A program made the translations under genes and the position numbers. The notes beneath the pieces were generated by a model. The model was not told the DNA's origin. It saw only the letters and a program-made list of their open reading frames with translations, and did no database searches. Of a stretch of 64,000 bases of DNA, positions 9,091-20,783 are shown in pieces. Each line of letters begins with the position of its first letter. Position 1 is the first letter of the stretch. This stretch comes from Coix lacryma-jobi var. lacryma-jobi (taxonomy: Eukaryota; Streptophyta; Magnoliopsida; Poales; Poaceae): NCBI GenBank assembly GCA_009763385.1, contig CM019827.1, positions 91,496,314-91,560,313 of the forward strand, in the 5' to 3' direction.

Positions 9091-11495
9091 TTTGCTTGTG
9101 TATCTTAGTTGGGCTTCTCCGATACCCTTTTGTTTTGGGTTTTCCTTTTTAGGCTAGTTTTGCTTTGTCTTTGTTCGACTAGCTTCTGCATGCATTTCAT
9201 CATGTATATCTTGCATTTTAGAGCTTCATGTATATACTAATGTGAATGAGACTATGCTCTTTTTGGTATGCCCTGTTTATTCATGATGATGCTTGTAGCT
9301 TAGGCTCTTTTTGATCACTTGATACATGTTATGAGCTAAGCTATTTTTGCAAATGGTGAATTTGATTAATCAACTATGAAACCTTTAATTTCTTGACCAT
9401 TGAGAGTGGCAACTAGCATGGGTAGGATGTGTTGAGATCACTTGTGCTATCTTTTGTATGCTAGGTTGCTATGTCTCTTTCACTAAGTCATTCACTTGCT
9501 TGGATTGTTCATATTTACCTTGAGCTTAAAATTTGATCCACGTCTAGTGAAATGAAAAGATCGAGATGGGATTGCATGTTCAGCACATCATGGTATCGAG
9601 ACTATTTCTCATTGCACATTTGAGTTAAACTTGAGCCGTGTAGTGTAAGACCGAAACCGGTGCTTTAAGCTTCTGATTGCTTTTGTTGCATAGGCTTAGC
9701 CCGGTTGAAAAGTTAGGCAATGACCATGCTTTTAACCTCTCGCAATCACATGCTTTAATATGAACTTGTGTTAATACCGCTGCAATCTTCGATAAAATTT
9801 GAAAAATGACACAAGTATATGCTTCATTCTATTGCATGATGATTGAACTTTGCTAGGGGTAGTTCACCTTTTATACCTGAGTTAGCACTTGTTTGATTTC
9901 CTGTCTATTCATGCTAAGTGCTATTTTAGTGGTGAACACCTTTTCGAATGGCTTAGAACTGCTCATATGCTTAATTGTTCATATTTCGTATTCATTTGAT
10001 CAGTTTGAGCCTTGAAGCATTTGTATTGATTGCTACACTTTCAGGGCAGCACCCTTTTGAGCATCTTTTCATTCTGATTGCTATACACTTGAAGTTGTTG
10101 CATTGTGCATATCATGCATTTTTAGCTTAGTGTTCATACCCCCAGCTCCGATACTCTTTGTGGTCACTTTCAGTGCTTTTCAATAGCCCCCATATGCTTT
10201 TGGTCGATGACTTGTCTTGTGTTTGTGTCAACTTTGTGAGAAATGTCAAAACCCCTCAGCATGTTCCCTTTTGTCAAGGGGGAGAAGCTGCTTGCAAGGG
10301 GGAGCTTGAGTGTTGGCACAAAGGGGAGAGTCATGCATTTTTGGGGAGAGCTTTGAGCTAGGGGGAGTTTAGCTCTTTTATGTTCTTCTTCACTCGGTTT
10401 AGCTCTTTTATGTGTCTCAATTGGTATCCATCTCTTGGTATGGAATGCAATTGGTGTCATGAGCTTTGTGCATAGCTTTTGTGTACAGGCTTGCTTTCAG
10501 GGGAGTCGCTTTTGTCTTGCTGCTTCTCCGCGTGCTCCGAGTGTTTGTGCTCCATTTAGTGTTGAGCTTCTCTTGTGGTTTTTCTCAGTTGGTATCGAGC
10601 CTGCTAGTCGTGTTGAGCCGTTTTTGCCTCTATCCTGAGGGACTAGCAGTTTTTGCTTGGTATTTTTGATTGATATGGACCGTTCAGCTAGTTGCATCGA
10701 GCCTATGTGCCTCTGTCTTGAAGAACTAGCTATTTTCACCATTTCTTGGCTGTTTGTGATCAGTTTTGCATTCTTATGCGTTGATTTAGCCTCAATTGGT
10801 ATTGAGCCTTGAGCTAGTGGTGTTGAGCCATTTTCTGCCTTTTCTTGAGGGCTAGCTCATTTTTGACTTGGTTGCGTCGAGCCGTTGCCCATGTCTTTGG
10901 GAACCAAGTCTTTTGCTCTATGTGATCGAGTTTTGCTCATTGTTGAGTTGTTGCTCCGATCCCTTACTTGGTTGTGTTGAGCCGTTGCCCATGTCTTTGG
11001 GGACCAAGTTATGTCTCATGACAAGCGATTTTGGTCTTTGCCCTCCGATGGATTTTGATCACTTGAATGAGATTTTCGGTTATGGTATCTCAAACCATCT
11101 CTTGTGCCTAGTTTTTGTCAATTCAATCATCAAGGGGGAGAAAGAGAAAGAGAAAGAAAAAGGGGGAGAAATTGACCCAAAACCAAGTGGATAAGTACCT
11201 TGGTCTCTCTTTTGTGATGATTGTTTGACAATTTATTTGAGATTGGTTTTCGAGTACCTTTTGGGATTTCATGAAACTCTTGTTTATCTTGTCTCTTCGG
11301 TTGTGTGGAGGCTTTGCCCGCTTTTCCCATTTCTTTCAGGACCGAGAGCTTTTATTTGGAGTTTTCATGATCCTTCCTCATCTCAAGTGGCCTTGTGTTT
11401 GCCTTTTCTTGGCTTTTGGGCACTTGAATGAGTCTTGCCTTCAAACCCTTCCTTTGTGGTTTATTTTTAGTCAATGCATTCATCAAGGGGGAGAT
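9091..11495 (+). other. Long 3' untranslated region of A with multiple polypurine tracts
   Basis: Non-coding and T/G-rich. AAGGGGGAG-type tracts occur at about 10266-10371 (several), 11130-11170 (two, around a GA-rich run) and immediately before the 3' LTR (CAAGGGGGAGAT, 11484-11495). Phrases such as GTTGAGCCGTTGCCCATGTCTTTGG recur at about 10880 and 10978. I see no ORF with a domain. Confidence 0.7.
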
Positions 11496-13928
11496 TGAGA
11501 ACATACATGATGAATGATTGACATTGATAAGGAAGGTTTGAGGCTTTTACCCGGTTTAGTCCATATCTCGCTATGCGCTTATTGTTTATGACTAACCGGT
11601 GACGTGAGTTGTGTGGTGTTTCTGTGTTGGTGTGCGTGTGTGACATGTGTCTCTTGGCTATGTTGATGTGCAGGTGTGGAGCTCGGATACAGTGGTCGAT
11701 GGCGAGGTGAAGGTCAAGTAGAGACGTACCGTGCTGACGGACCGGGAGCGGTGAAGGATGGGCGTGCCGTGCGGCGGACGTGCCATGCCGATGTACCCAA
11801 GCGATGATGGGCGGACGTGAGGCTTGGACTGACGGACCAGAGGGCCAGAGGACCAGCTGTGGTAGCTGGCACGTGGCATCGGCGAGCAAGAGCACATGGG
11901 GATGTGCGGTGCATCGGCCGAGTCGGGAGGAAGGCGCTGGAGTCGTGTCACTTGGCGGGAGGTCGGACACGGGCTTGCGTGCGGCGCAAGTGCCGTCAGC
12001 CAAGTCAAGAAGGAAGGAGAAGGCGTTGTGCCCGGCGTGGAGGCTGGACATGCATCGGCATCGGTGCCGGTGGTCGGGGTGTGCGAACCACATCCCGTCT
12101 ACGGTGCGGGTTCGGTAGCTGAGCCTCAAAAAGCTACCATCGACGGTTTCCAGGTTTGGGCTTCAAAACCTGGGGTGGCCGGTTTCCAAGTTTGGGCCTC
12201 AAAACTCGGCGAGGACGGTTTCTAGGTTTGGGCCTCAAAACCTGGGCGTGCGGGTTTCTGAGTTTGGGCCTCAAAACTCGGGGTGGACGGTTTCCCGGTT
12301 TGGGCCTCAAAACCGGGGGGTGGTCCGAAAGGACGGTCGACGCGTGGCGGCGTGGAGAGGCTGGCGCTACGGCGAAGCTATCCACGAGGAAGGCGCGGTG
12401 GTCGACGGTGGCGGCACGTGGCGGCATCAGGGAGGTCGCGTCGAGGCGAAGCTACCGGATGTGCGGGCGTGGCCGTCGGATCGAAACTGTCAAGTCTGGA
12501 CGGTTTTACCCCTGGGGGGTATTTGGGACGAGTGCTTAATGTAAGGGCATTTTGGTCTTCGGACGTGCGCCTATATATATGAGGGGGGCTGCTAGGGCAG
12601 CCGCATCCTTGGAGAGTTCTAGGTGGTGTCTCTCTGATTTTGTTCCTGTGAGAGAAGGCTAGGGTTAGGGAGAGTTGGCTCTTGTTCTTGAGCTTTTTGC
12701 CATCCAAGCTTTGTGTTGCTAGGATTGGCTTGTAGCCCGACACCGAGTGCTTAATCAATTCATCTTGCTGAATCCAAGGATCAAATTCGTGGTTGAATTC
12801 GCGTTTTGAATTTGTTCTTCGCGTTCTTCTTTTCTCCATGATTTTCCCCTCTCCCGATCTCCCTCTACGCTGCGTCTTTTGCGATTCCGTTTGAATCAAC
12901 TTGTTCTTTGAAGTGAGGAGAACATTTCCACCGAAGGAATTCATCCCTACCCTCACGAACAAGTAGATCGGGCCGAAATCGTTTTTGTTCTTCGTTCTTC
13001 CCCTTTTCTAGTGTTCTTCGGATTTCTCATGGATTAGTTGGGTTGAAGCGATGATATCCTAGGATTAGCTTCCCAACACGTAGAAGAACACTTGGGAGAA
13101 GTTTGGTTGCAGCCCCATTCGATTTGGTGAAGATCCAATCGATTTTGGTTTTGTCCCGTGAGGATTTTGGAGTCTCTAGTCAGTGGTGGACTGTCCGGCC
13201 CCCCAGTGGCGGACCGTCCGGCCATCGGGTTCGGCTAGACCAGAACAGCGCAGCGTGCACTGCTCACGGTCACTTTGACCGCGGACAGTCCGCCGTTACT
13301 AGGAGCGGACAGTCCACGAGTCGAGCAGTGTGAGGCCAGCAGCGTTGCTGTCTTAGCAACTTGGCCGGCGGATAGTCCGCAGTGTTAATCGCGGACAGTC
13401 CGCGAGTCGCGCAGGGGAGTCCAGCAGCGGTGCTGCTTTTGTTCTGTGGCCGGCGGACAGTTCGGCCCGCTAGCGGCGGACAGTCCGGGACCAAGAGTCC
13501 GGACAGTCCGAGAACTGCCTGTAGGTTGCAGTTGAGTGCGTTTGCTCTCCCGGCTTTTCCGTTTCGATTCCGGACTTCTCGGTTGCTCCTAGAGTTCACC
13601 TAGGAACCTCTCTACATATCTTTGCTACGTGTTAGCATCGGTATTTGGAGGAATCCCGACATAGCTCTCTATCTACGTTTGGGAGTGGGACTTTTAGGCA
13701 CGAACTTGACTCGGGGTTTTGAGAGTTTTGGTTTGCTCTCTTGTGTGGTGCCTCGCTGTGATCCTAGGGATCATCCACCCTCTTTTCGAGGGTCGTGGGC
13801 ACCACGTTTGAGTCCGAAGCTTTCGGGGTTGATTTTATTGGGACAGAGGCCATAATTTCGAGAAGAAATTTTTAGGCTCCCATTCACCCCTCCTCTGGTC
13901 GCCTTGCTATAGCATTTTCGGTCCTTTA
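11496..13928 (+). repeat. 3' LTR of element A
   Basis: 2433 bp. Starts TGAGAACATACATG and ends GGTCCTTTA, where the 5' LTR ends GGTCCTTCA, so the terminal CA has become TA. Stem-loop array 12150-12318, TATA box at 12571-12580, palindromes from about 13185 to 13512. Stem-loop units here read CCAGG/CCTGG, CCAAG/CTCGG, CTAGG/CCTGG, CTGAG/CTCGG and CCCGG/CCGGG. Confidence 0.92.
12571..12580 (+). promoter_or_regulatory. TATA box of element A 3' LTR
   Basis: CTATATATAT followed by the same GGCTGC/GCAGCC hairpin as in the 5' LTR. From this position it could drive transcription outward into B. Confidence 0.65.
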
Positions 13929-13933
13929 GACTC
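13929..13933. repeat. Target-site duplication GACTC, right copy
   Basis: Repeats 3272-3276 exactly and directly follows the last base of A's 3' LTR. Confidence 0.95.
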
Positions 13934-14842
13934 AGAAAATGCACAGAATGCTAGCAAAGGCTCAAACTGATCACTAAGTCTGAAATGAGAGCACAAAGAG
14001 CAGTTTTGAGCCGAAAAGATATTCACCATCAAAATAGCACAGACATGGATAGACAGGAAGTCAAACAAGTGCTAAACATGTATACAAGGTGAACTACCCC
14101 AAGCACAGTTCAATCATATTGCTGATACCAATTGAAAAAATGAAGCATATACTTGTGATTTCAAATTTTAATCGGAGTTGCAGCGGTGAAATTACACAAG
14201 TTCAGAAAACAACATGTGACTGCGAGAGGTTGAATGCTTGTTATTGCCTAACTTTCCAACTGTGCGAAGCCTATGCATAAACAATCAGAAGCTTAAAGCA
14301 ACAGTTTCGGTCATACACTACACTGCTCAAGTTTAACTCAAAGTGCAATGAGAAACAGTCTCGAAACTGTGTGGTGCTAACAAGCAAACCCATCTCGATC
14401 TTTTCAATTCACTTAACTTGGTTCAGATTTTAAACAGAATATGACATACCAAGCAAGTGAATGACTCAACACTAGAGACATAGCAACCTAGCATACATAG
14501 ATAGCATAAGTGACTTCGACACATCCTACACATGCTAGTTGCATATCTCAATGGTGAACATTTTCAAGTTTTAAGTTCATTATCAAATTTCACCATTCAA
14601 AAATAACTCAGCTCACAGTATGTATCAGTGATCAGAAAGAGCATAAGCTACAGCATCTACATAAAGCATCAGAACAAAGACTACACAGAGCATAGTTACA
14701 TTCTTCAGACTATATTCATGAAGCTCAGAATGGAAAAGCGTATGCTGAAATGCAAAGATGCATGAAGAAACCAAAAGAAGCAAAAACAACTGAAAAACAC
14801 AAAGTCAGTGTATCATACAAGAGTCAAAAATGTTTCCCCCAT
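13934..14842 (-). other. B 3' untranslated region, upstream part
   Basis: Non-coding DNA between B's pol stop (14845-14843 on the minus strand) and the insertion point of A. No ORF with a domain. Its sequence resembles A's own 3' region on the opposite strand (for example the blocks near 9340-9900), which supports common Sirevirus descent of A and B. Confidence 0.65.
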
Positions 14843-17800
14843 CTAAAAGGGGAAACACACACCAAGCTCACCTCTCAACCGATTAAAAGTTGATTGGTCC
14901 AAAGGCTTGGTGAAAATATCAGCCAACTGAAGATGAGTATCGACATAGTGAAGGTCGATATCACCCTTCTCATAGTGGTCTCACAGAAAATGAAAGCGCA
15001 CATCAATGTGTTTGGTCTTCGAGTGCAGCACGGGGTTCTTAGCAACGTTAATCGCACTCGTGCTGTCACAAAGCAAAGGAACACGAGAAAAGCTTAGACC
15101 AAAATCACGCAAAGTGGCCATCATCCAGAGTAACTGGGAACAACAGCTTGCCGCAGCAATGTACTCAGCCTCTGTGGTAGACTGGGCGACACTAGACTGC
15201 TTGCGAGAAGACCACGAAACAAGAGAGGAACCAATAAACTGGCAAGTCCCAGAAGTGGACTTGCGCTCAATCCGGCAACTAGCAAAATCAGCATCGGAAT
15301 AACTGCAAAGCGAGAGGGTGGAGGAAGCAGAATACCAAATCCCAAATTCTGGAGTGAAGGATAAGTACCTCATTATGCGCTTGACCGCCTGACGGTGAGA
15401 AGTACGCGGCGACGACTGAAATCGCGCGCACAGACACACCGCGAACTAAATGTCCGGGCATGTCGCCGTCAGGTACAGCAGCGACCCGATCATACTCCAG
15501 TACTTCTTCTGGTCCACTGCTTCTGCCTCCTTGTCCGCATCTAGGGCCGTCGTGGTCGCCATGGGTGTTGGAAGAGGCTTGGCCTCACCCATGTCGAATT
15601 TCTTCAGAATGTCCCGGGTGTACTTGCCCTGGTGCACGAACGTCCCTTCCCGGGATTGCTTGATTTGCAACCCGAGGAAAAACGTCAACTCGCCCATCAT
15701 GCTCATCTCGAACTCCCTGCTCATAGTGTCTGCAAACTTGGCAACCAAAGCGTGAGAAGAACCACCGAAAATGATATCATCCACGTAAATTTGGACCAAG
15801 AGAGTATCAGTGCCTTGCTTGAGGAGAAACAGCATTTTATCTACACATCCCATTTTAAAACCCTTAGCAAGCAAAAAGGTTTTCAACCTATCATACCAGG
15901 CTCTAGGGGCTTGTTTCAAACCATACAAAGCTTTGTGAAGTTTAAAGACATGATTTGGAAAATTGGGATTTTTGAAACCGGGGGGGGTTGTCTAACATAC
16001 ACCTCCTCTTCTATGTAGCCGTTTAAGAAGGCACTCTTGACATCCATTTGAAAAAGTTTGAAACCTTTGGATGTAGCAAAAGCCAAGAGTATCCTAATCG
16101 CCTCCAAACGAGCTACAGGAGCAAACGTCTCCTCATAGTCTATCCCCTCCTTCTGACTATATCCCTGGGCTACGAGTCTAGCCTTGTTTCTCACAACATG
16201 GCCATCTTCTCCCTGTTTGTTTTTGAAAACCCATTTTGTCCCAATTGGGTGACACTCAGAAGGTGGAGACACTAGAACCCAAACCTGATTTCTCTCAAAG
16301 TTCTCAAGCTCCTCATGCGTGGCATTGACCCAATCTGGATCCGTCAAAGAGTGTCCAACATCCCGGGGTTCAAAATCAGCAACAAATGTAGAATGAGCAA
16401 AGTGAGAGATTTGCCTTGACCGGGTGACGCGTTCGTCGATGCTGCCGATCATCTGCTGAGGCGGGTGCTGGCACTGAATGTGTCGTGGCGCCTCCCTTGA
16501 CAAAGTGGCCTCCCCCTCAACAGCAACTGGTGCCTCCTCGGGTACAAAGGGTACCGCTCGAGGTGGCGGATCCCACGGCCCCCAGGAAGAAGAGGTGTCG
16601 GGGCCGTGAGTCATCGTAGAAACCGCTCTTGGCGGCACAACAGGTGGAGGAGGTGCTGGGTCATCTATCCCTTCAGCACCTTCTTCTTCATCATCGAAAA
16701 GATGCTCGCCAACCTCGTGATCACCTGCACGCTCAAAACGAGAAGAAGGACAAACCAAGGTCTCGTCGAAGGTGACATCGGATGTCTCCATGACTCGGTT
16801 AGTGTCAAGGTTAAGTACACGATAAGCTCGAGTGTGAGTGCCATAACCCAAAAACACACCATCAGAAGAACGAGACTCAAACTTGTCCAGGTTGCCCTTT
16901 TTTAGTATAAAACAATGGCAACCAAAAACTCGAAAATAACTCACCTTGGGGAGTTTTCCAAAACGCAACTCATAAGAGGTCTTTTTCAAGAAAGCTCGAA
17001 GAAAAATGCGATTGGAAATATAGAATGCAGTGTTCATAGCTTCGGCCCAATATCGCCTAGGAGTCCTATGCTCGTCGAGCATCGTCCAGGCCATCTCTAC
17101 AAGGGTCCGATTCTTCCTCTCTACAACACCATTTTGAGGGGGTGTGTAGGGGGAAGAAAACTGATGCTCTAAACCCAAAGAGTTACAAAACTTCTCAAAA
17201 TCCGAATTCTTGAATTCGGAACCATTATCACTCCGAATTGCTCGCATAGAGTTCAAAGGGAACTCATTCTGAAGACGCAAAATCAGATTGCGAGCAAAGG
17301 AGAAAGTCTCGGTCTTCTCAGCTAAAAAGAAGACCCACGAATATCTCAAAAAATCGTCGACAACAACAAGCACATACCACTTCCCCCCAACCGAGCTCAC
17401 CCGAGCCGGACCAACAAGGTCCATGTGCAAAAGCTCTCCAGGGCGCTTAGTCATGACCTGAGTCACTGAATGGTGGGGAGCGGCTACCATCTTTCCATGT
17501 CTACAAGAATGGCAAACAAGATCCTTCTCCATGGATAACTTGGGCAATCCTCGGATTAGGCCAAGTGAACTAAGCCTTGCAAGCAAGTCGAAGCTCAAAT
17601 GTCCAAGTCTCCTATGCCACTTCCAAAGATCAGAAGAGGAAGGTCCAGCCACAAGACAACGAGAAATGCCAAAAGACTCCGAGAAATCCGCATGAAAGAC
17701 TTTCCCAAAGGGCGAAATCACACAAACAAGATTGCCCTGAGGGTCCAAAATACGACTGAGATTCGGTTTAAAACTAATCTCATAGTCGTCGTCAAAGAGT

Positions 17801-18036
17801 TGCGAAACAGAAAGAAGGTTAAAATGCAAGTTAGAAACAAGAGCAACATCGCGCAACACAAAGTGCTCATTAACTCACACAGACCCACGAGACAGCACCT
17901 TACCTTTGCTGTTGTCGCCGAAGGTGATATACTCCTTTCCGGCGACCGGACTAAGACTGGAGAACCACTTGGCGTTTCTGGTCATGTGCCTCGAACACCC
18001 AGAATCCACCAACCAAACATTCTCCAATCGTTTTAC
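14843..18036 (-). pseudogene. pol: Sirevirus B pol (protease, integrase, RT, RNase H), broken
   Basis: Copia-order polyprotein on the minus strand. Protease motif WLVDSGCSRHM lies near 18010; GAG-pre-integrase (WHRRLGHLSFDLL, HSCRHGKM) near 17500-17600. The integrase core has D (MDLVGP), D (IRSDNGSEF) and E (NGVVERKNR). RT has IGTKWVFKNK and YVDDIIFG (near 15780), and RNase H has TTEAEYIAAA. Defects: a CGA-to-TGA stop at 17875-17877 (D and H keep CGA), a frameshift in a C run at about 15979-15986, and likely CAG-to-TAG at 15446 and CGA-to-TGA at 14981. It ends GVCFPF* at 14843. The enzymes would cut, copy and integrate the element; this copy cannot. Confidence 0.88.
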
Positions 18037-18041
18037 CTACA

Positions 18042-20723
18042 TCAATAAAAAGACATAGGGTGAGCATACGGTCCAACACTGGGGTTAGTGAAGTGGGAAG
18101 AATACCAGTGTGGGGCCGGCTGCTCAAAAGAACGGTCAGTGTAAAAACCATTCCTAGCACACCTACAAAGGAAGCGATCACCACATTTAGACAGACGTGG
18201 TCCGCTGGGGATGGAGCGCTCACCGCGATACTCAAAACGCGGTGGGGGAAAACGCTCAACTACAATGCCACCGCCACGGGGTCCATAGCCCACAAATGCA
18301 GGCTCTCGCCGGGCACGCTCTCTACGAGGCCTAGGCCTAGGAACTTGAGGCACTGCACCTCTAGGCCTACCATCTCTCCTCAGAGCTCTCCTCTGCCTAG
18401 GCCTGGGATCTTGAGGTTCTGGACATCTGGGCCTAGCAGCACGTCTCGGAGCTCTCCTTTGAACATTCAGCACATGTACATCATGGAAAGGATGGTACAT
18501 GTCCGTGTTGTTCATCTCCTTTGCACGGCGCGCCTCTCTCTTACGCCAAAAGCAGAACTCACTCAAGTGTCCATCTCTCCCACAATGCTCACAATGGTAC
18601 CTCACCGCTCTCAAAGGGGGTTGTTGGTATACATGGTTGTGGGTGTGGATCACCTAGCCCTTCTATGGCAAACACTCCTCCTGGATAAGTGGCATCGTAT
18701 CAAGCTTGTTCTTCAAGTGATTGGGTTTGGGATGCCACACTTGGTTCTTGGGTGGAGCCCTCGGAGGTTCTTCAAACACTCCATCCTTGGTGTTAGGCTT
18801 GTGAGGCTCTTTGTGTGGAAGCTTGGTAAGTTTGGGAGTAGTGGTGGAGTTGGGCTTCTCACTCGGGTTCAAACCACTCGACTCTCCAATCTTCCCAAAA
18901 GCAGAAAGATCAACACCCGGAGCAAAACCTACACCAGGACCTCCAGCAGCTCGCTTGAATTGGGAGATCATCATCCCGAGCTGTGGCTCACCACAAGATA
19001 CCCATGACAAGATGGTCCGAAGGTATGTGTTTTCTTCCACGGTCTGCATCTTGTCATGTTTCACATTAGCAATCTCCATCTCCAAACTCTCACACAAAGC
19101 GCACCTAGTCACACAAGTGCTACCCGAGCTGGCCTCCTCAAGAGACACAATCTTGGCATTCTTCTCTGCCAACTCAGATTGGAAGACAGGACAAGTCTTG
19201 CACGCACCCAACAGCGAGGGTCTAGCCTTCAGCTCATCCACCTCTCCTACCAACGCAATATACTTGCTTCTCAAAGTGAGAAGGTCAGTCATGTGCGTGG
19301 TGCACATCTCACACTCCTCTTCATCAGTAACGACCACGGTGGACTTAACCGAATCAAGCTCCTTCACCGTATCCTCCCACTTCTGCCTAAACTCCTTGCG
19401 CTCTCTAGCGGCACGCCTAAGCAGCTTATCTTGACTAAGAAGCGCGGCAGTAAGTTTCTCGACCTCAGCGGAAAGCTCGTCGTGGGTGAGAGATGCCTGG
19501 GAGGTGTCGTCGTCGTCGTCGTTCCGAGGAGTCTCTAGCTCGCCATCGAGGGCCATGGTGCAGAAGCCGTCGTCGTCAGCGAAGAAGCAGAGACCGTTCT
19601 GCTTGTCCTCGATCCTCTTCTTCTTCTCGGACTCATCGTCGCTTGAGCATGCTGAGTCGTCATCCGAGCCGTCGACGTCGCTGAGCGTGGCGAAGAACGC
19701 ACGCTGCTCAGTCTGGGCCTTCTCCAAGTACTTCTTCTTGATGTACTCCTTGTCGAAGCCGCCCCTCCGCTTGTGCCTCGTGGGGACGTACTTCTCCTTT
19801 CGCTTGCCGGAGTCGTACTTGTGCCCATGATCGCCCTTCCCAGATATGTTCTTCTTCTTGGGGCAGTTAGCGATGAAGTGATCGGGGTCGCTGCACTCGT
19901 AGCATCCTGAGTGTCCTCCTCCGCGGCGACGGTTCATGCGGTTGTTGTGAAACCATGAGAACCGGTTGGCAAGCAAAGCCAACTCGTCGTCTACCAGAGA
20001 CTCCAACTGCTCCTCTGTGATAGAAAGAAGAGAATGCAAAGCAAAGCCTCCAGAGGGGTTACCAGAAGAGCCAGAAAGCAAAGCCATCGACGGGCCAGAA
20101 GGATTTTCATAAGAAGCCCTCGCCATGGCATCGATCTCACTGGACTTGAGCTTACTGAAGAGCTCGTCGCACGTGAGGGTCTCATAGTTAGGTGATTCGA
20201 TGATCGCCTGAACTTTGGAATCCCACACCGACCGATCAAGGGTATGCAAAAGCTTGAGAGCCCTCTCATGATCGTCGAAAGGCAACAACTCCTTGTTAGC
20301 CCTCATCCTGTTGACAATCACCTGAAAGTGAGCGAATAAACTTTCTATGCTCTCGCCAGGCATATGTCGAAAGTTCTCATACTCTCGCTTGAATGACTCG
20401 TAGAGTCGGGTTTTGACTTGAGAGGTTCCCTCATGAAAACGCTTGAGGGTGGCCCAAATCTCCCGAGCCGTAGCGAGGTGAGAAACATGATCAAACTCAC
20501 TCATGCTCAAGCATGAGAAAAGAGCATTACGGGCTCGGCTATTAGCATCGTGCTCATCGATCTGAAGCTGAGAGACACGAGCAGCCAAGACCACGTAATC
20601 GGCAGAGTTGCAAATATCCCAAATGGAAGCACCCAAACTCTGCAGATAGGCCGACATGCGTATCTTCCAATACGCATAGTTCGTCCCATTGAAAAACGGC
20701 GGTTTGCCCACGCCGCGATCCAT
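18042..20723 (-). pseudogene. gag: Sirevirus B gag, broken by two stops
   Basis: Starts MDRGVGKPPFFNGTNYAYW. Capsid region of the UBN2/copia Gag type (residues about 1-200), a CX2CX4HX4C knuckle (CYECSDPDHFIANC) near 19863-19905, an acidic Asp/Ser tract, and a coiled coil with CxxC pairs (CEMC, CKTC, CVTRCALC). A second knuckle (CEHCGRDGHLSEFC) and an Arg/Pro-rich tail ending HPMSFY* follow. Stops occur at 18663-18665 (CAG to TAG; D and H keep CAG) and 18654-18656. It would form the virus-like particle. A lineage ORFs resemble only the part after the capsid. Confidence 0.87.
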
Positions 20724-20772
20724 GTTGCCTTCTGTGGATCTGGAACCAGCTAAGGTGGAAGATCCTTAACCC

Positions 20773-20783
20773 GTTCCGATACC
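20773..20783 (-). promoter_or_regulatory. Damaged primer-binding site of B
   Basis: On the minus strand GGTATCGGAAC remains of the iMet-type site seen intact in D (51953-51964) and H. The adjoining LTR end is missing: compared with H, about 80 bp covering the site edge and the first bases of the LTR (plus-strand order) are replaced by AAACTAGT. Confidence 0.7.

Larger units (their letters stand above)
3277..13928 (+). mobile_element. Non-autonomous Sirevirus A, complete, nested in B
   Basis: Complete element of 10,652 bp with a 5-bp target duplication. It has a 5' LTR (3277-5751), an iMet-type primer-binding site, one long ORF (5897-7909), a scrap of RNase H, about 2.4 kb of non-coding DNA with repeated polypurine tracts, and a 3' LTR (11496-13928). 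Protease, integrase and RT are absent. LTRs differ by roughly 1-3 percent by eye, plus two indels inside the palindrome array. It could move only with proteins from an autonomous Sirevirus. E at 55821 is a second copy of the same lineage. Confidence 0.9.
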
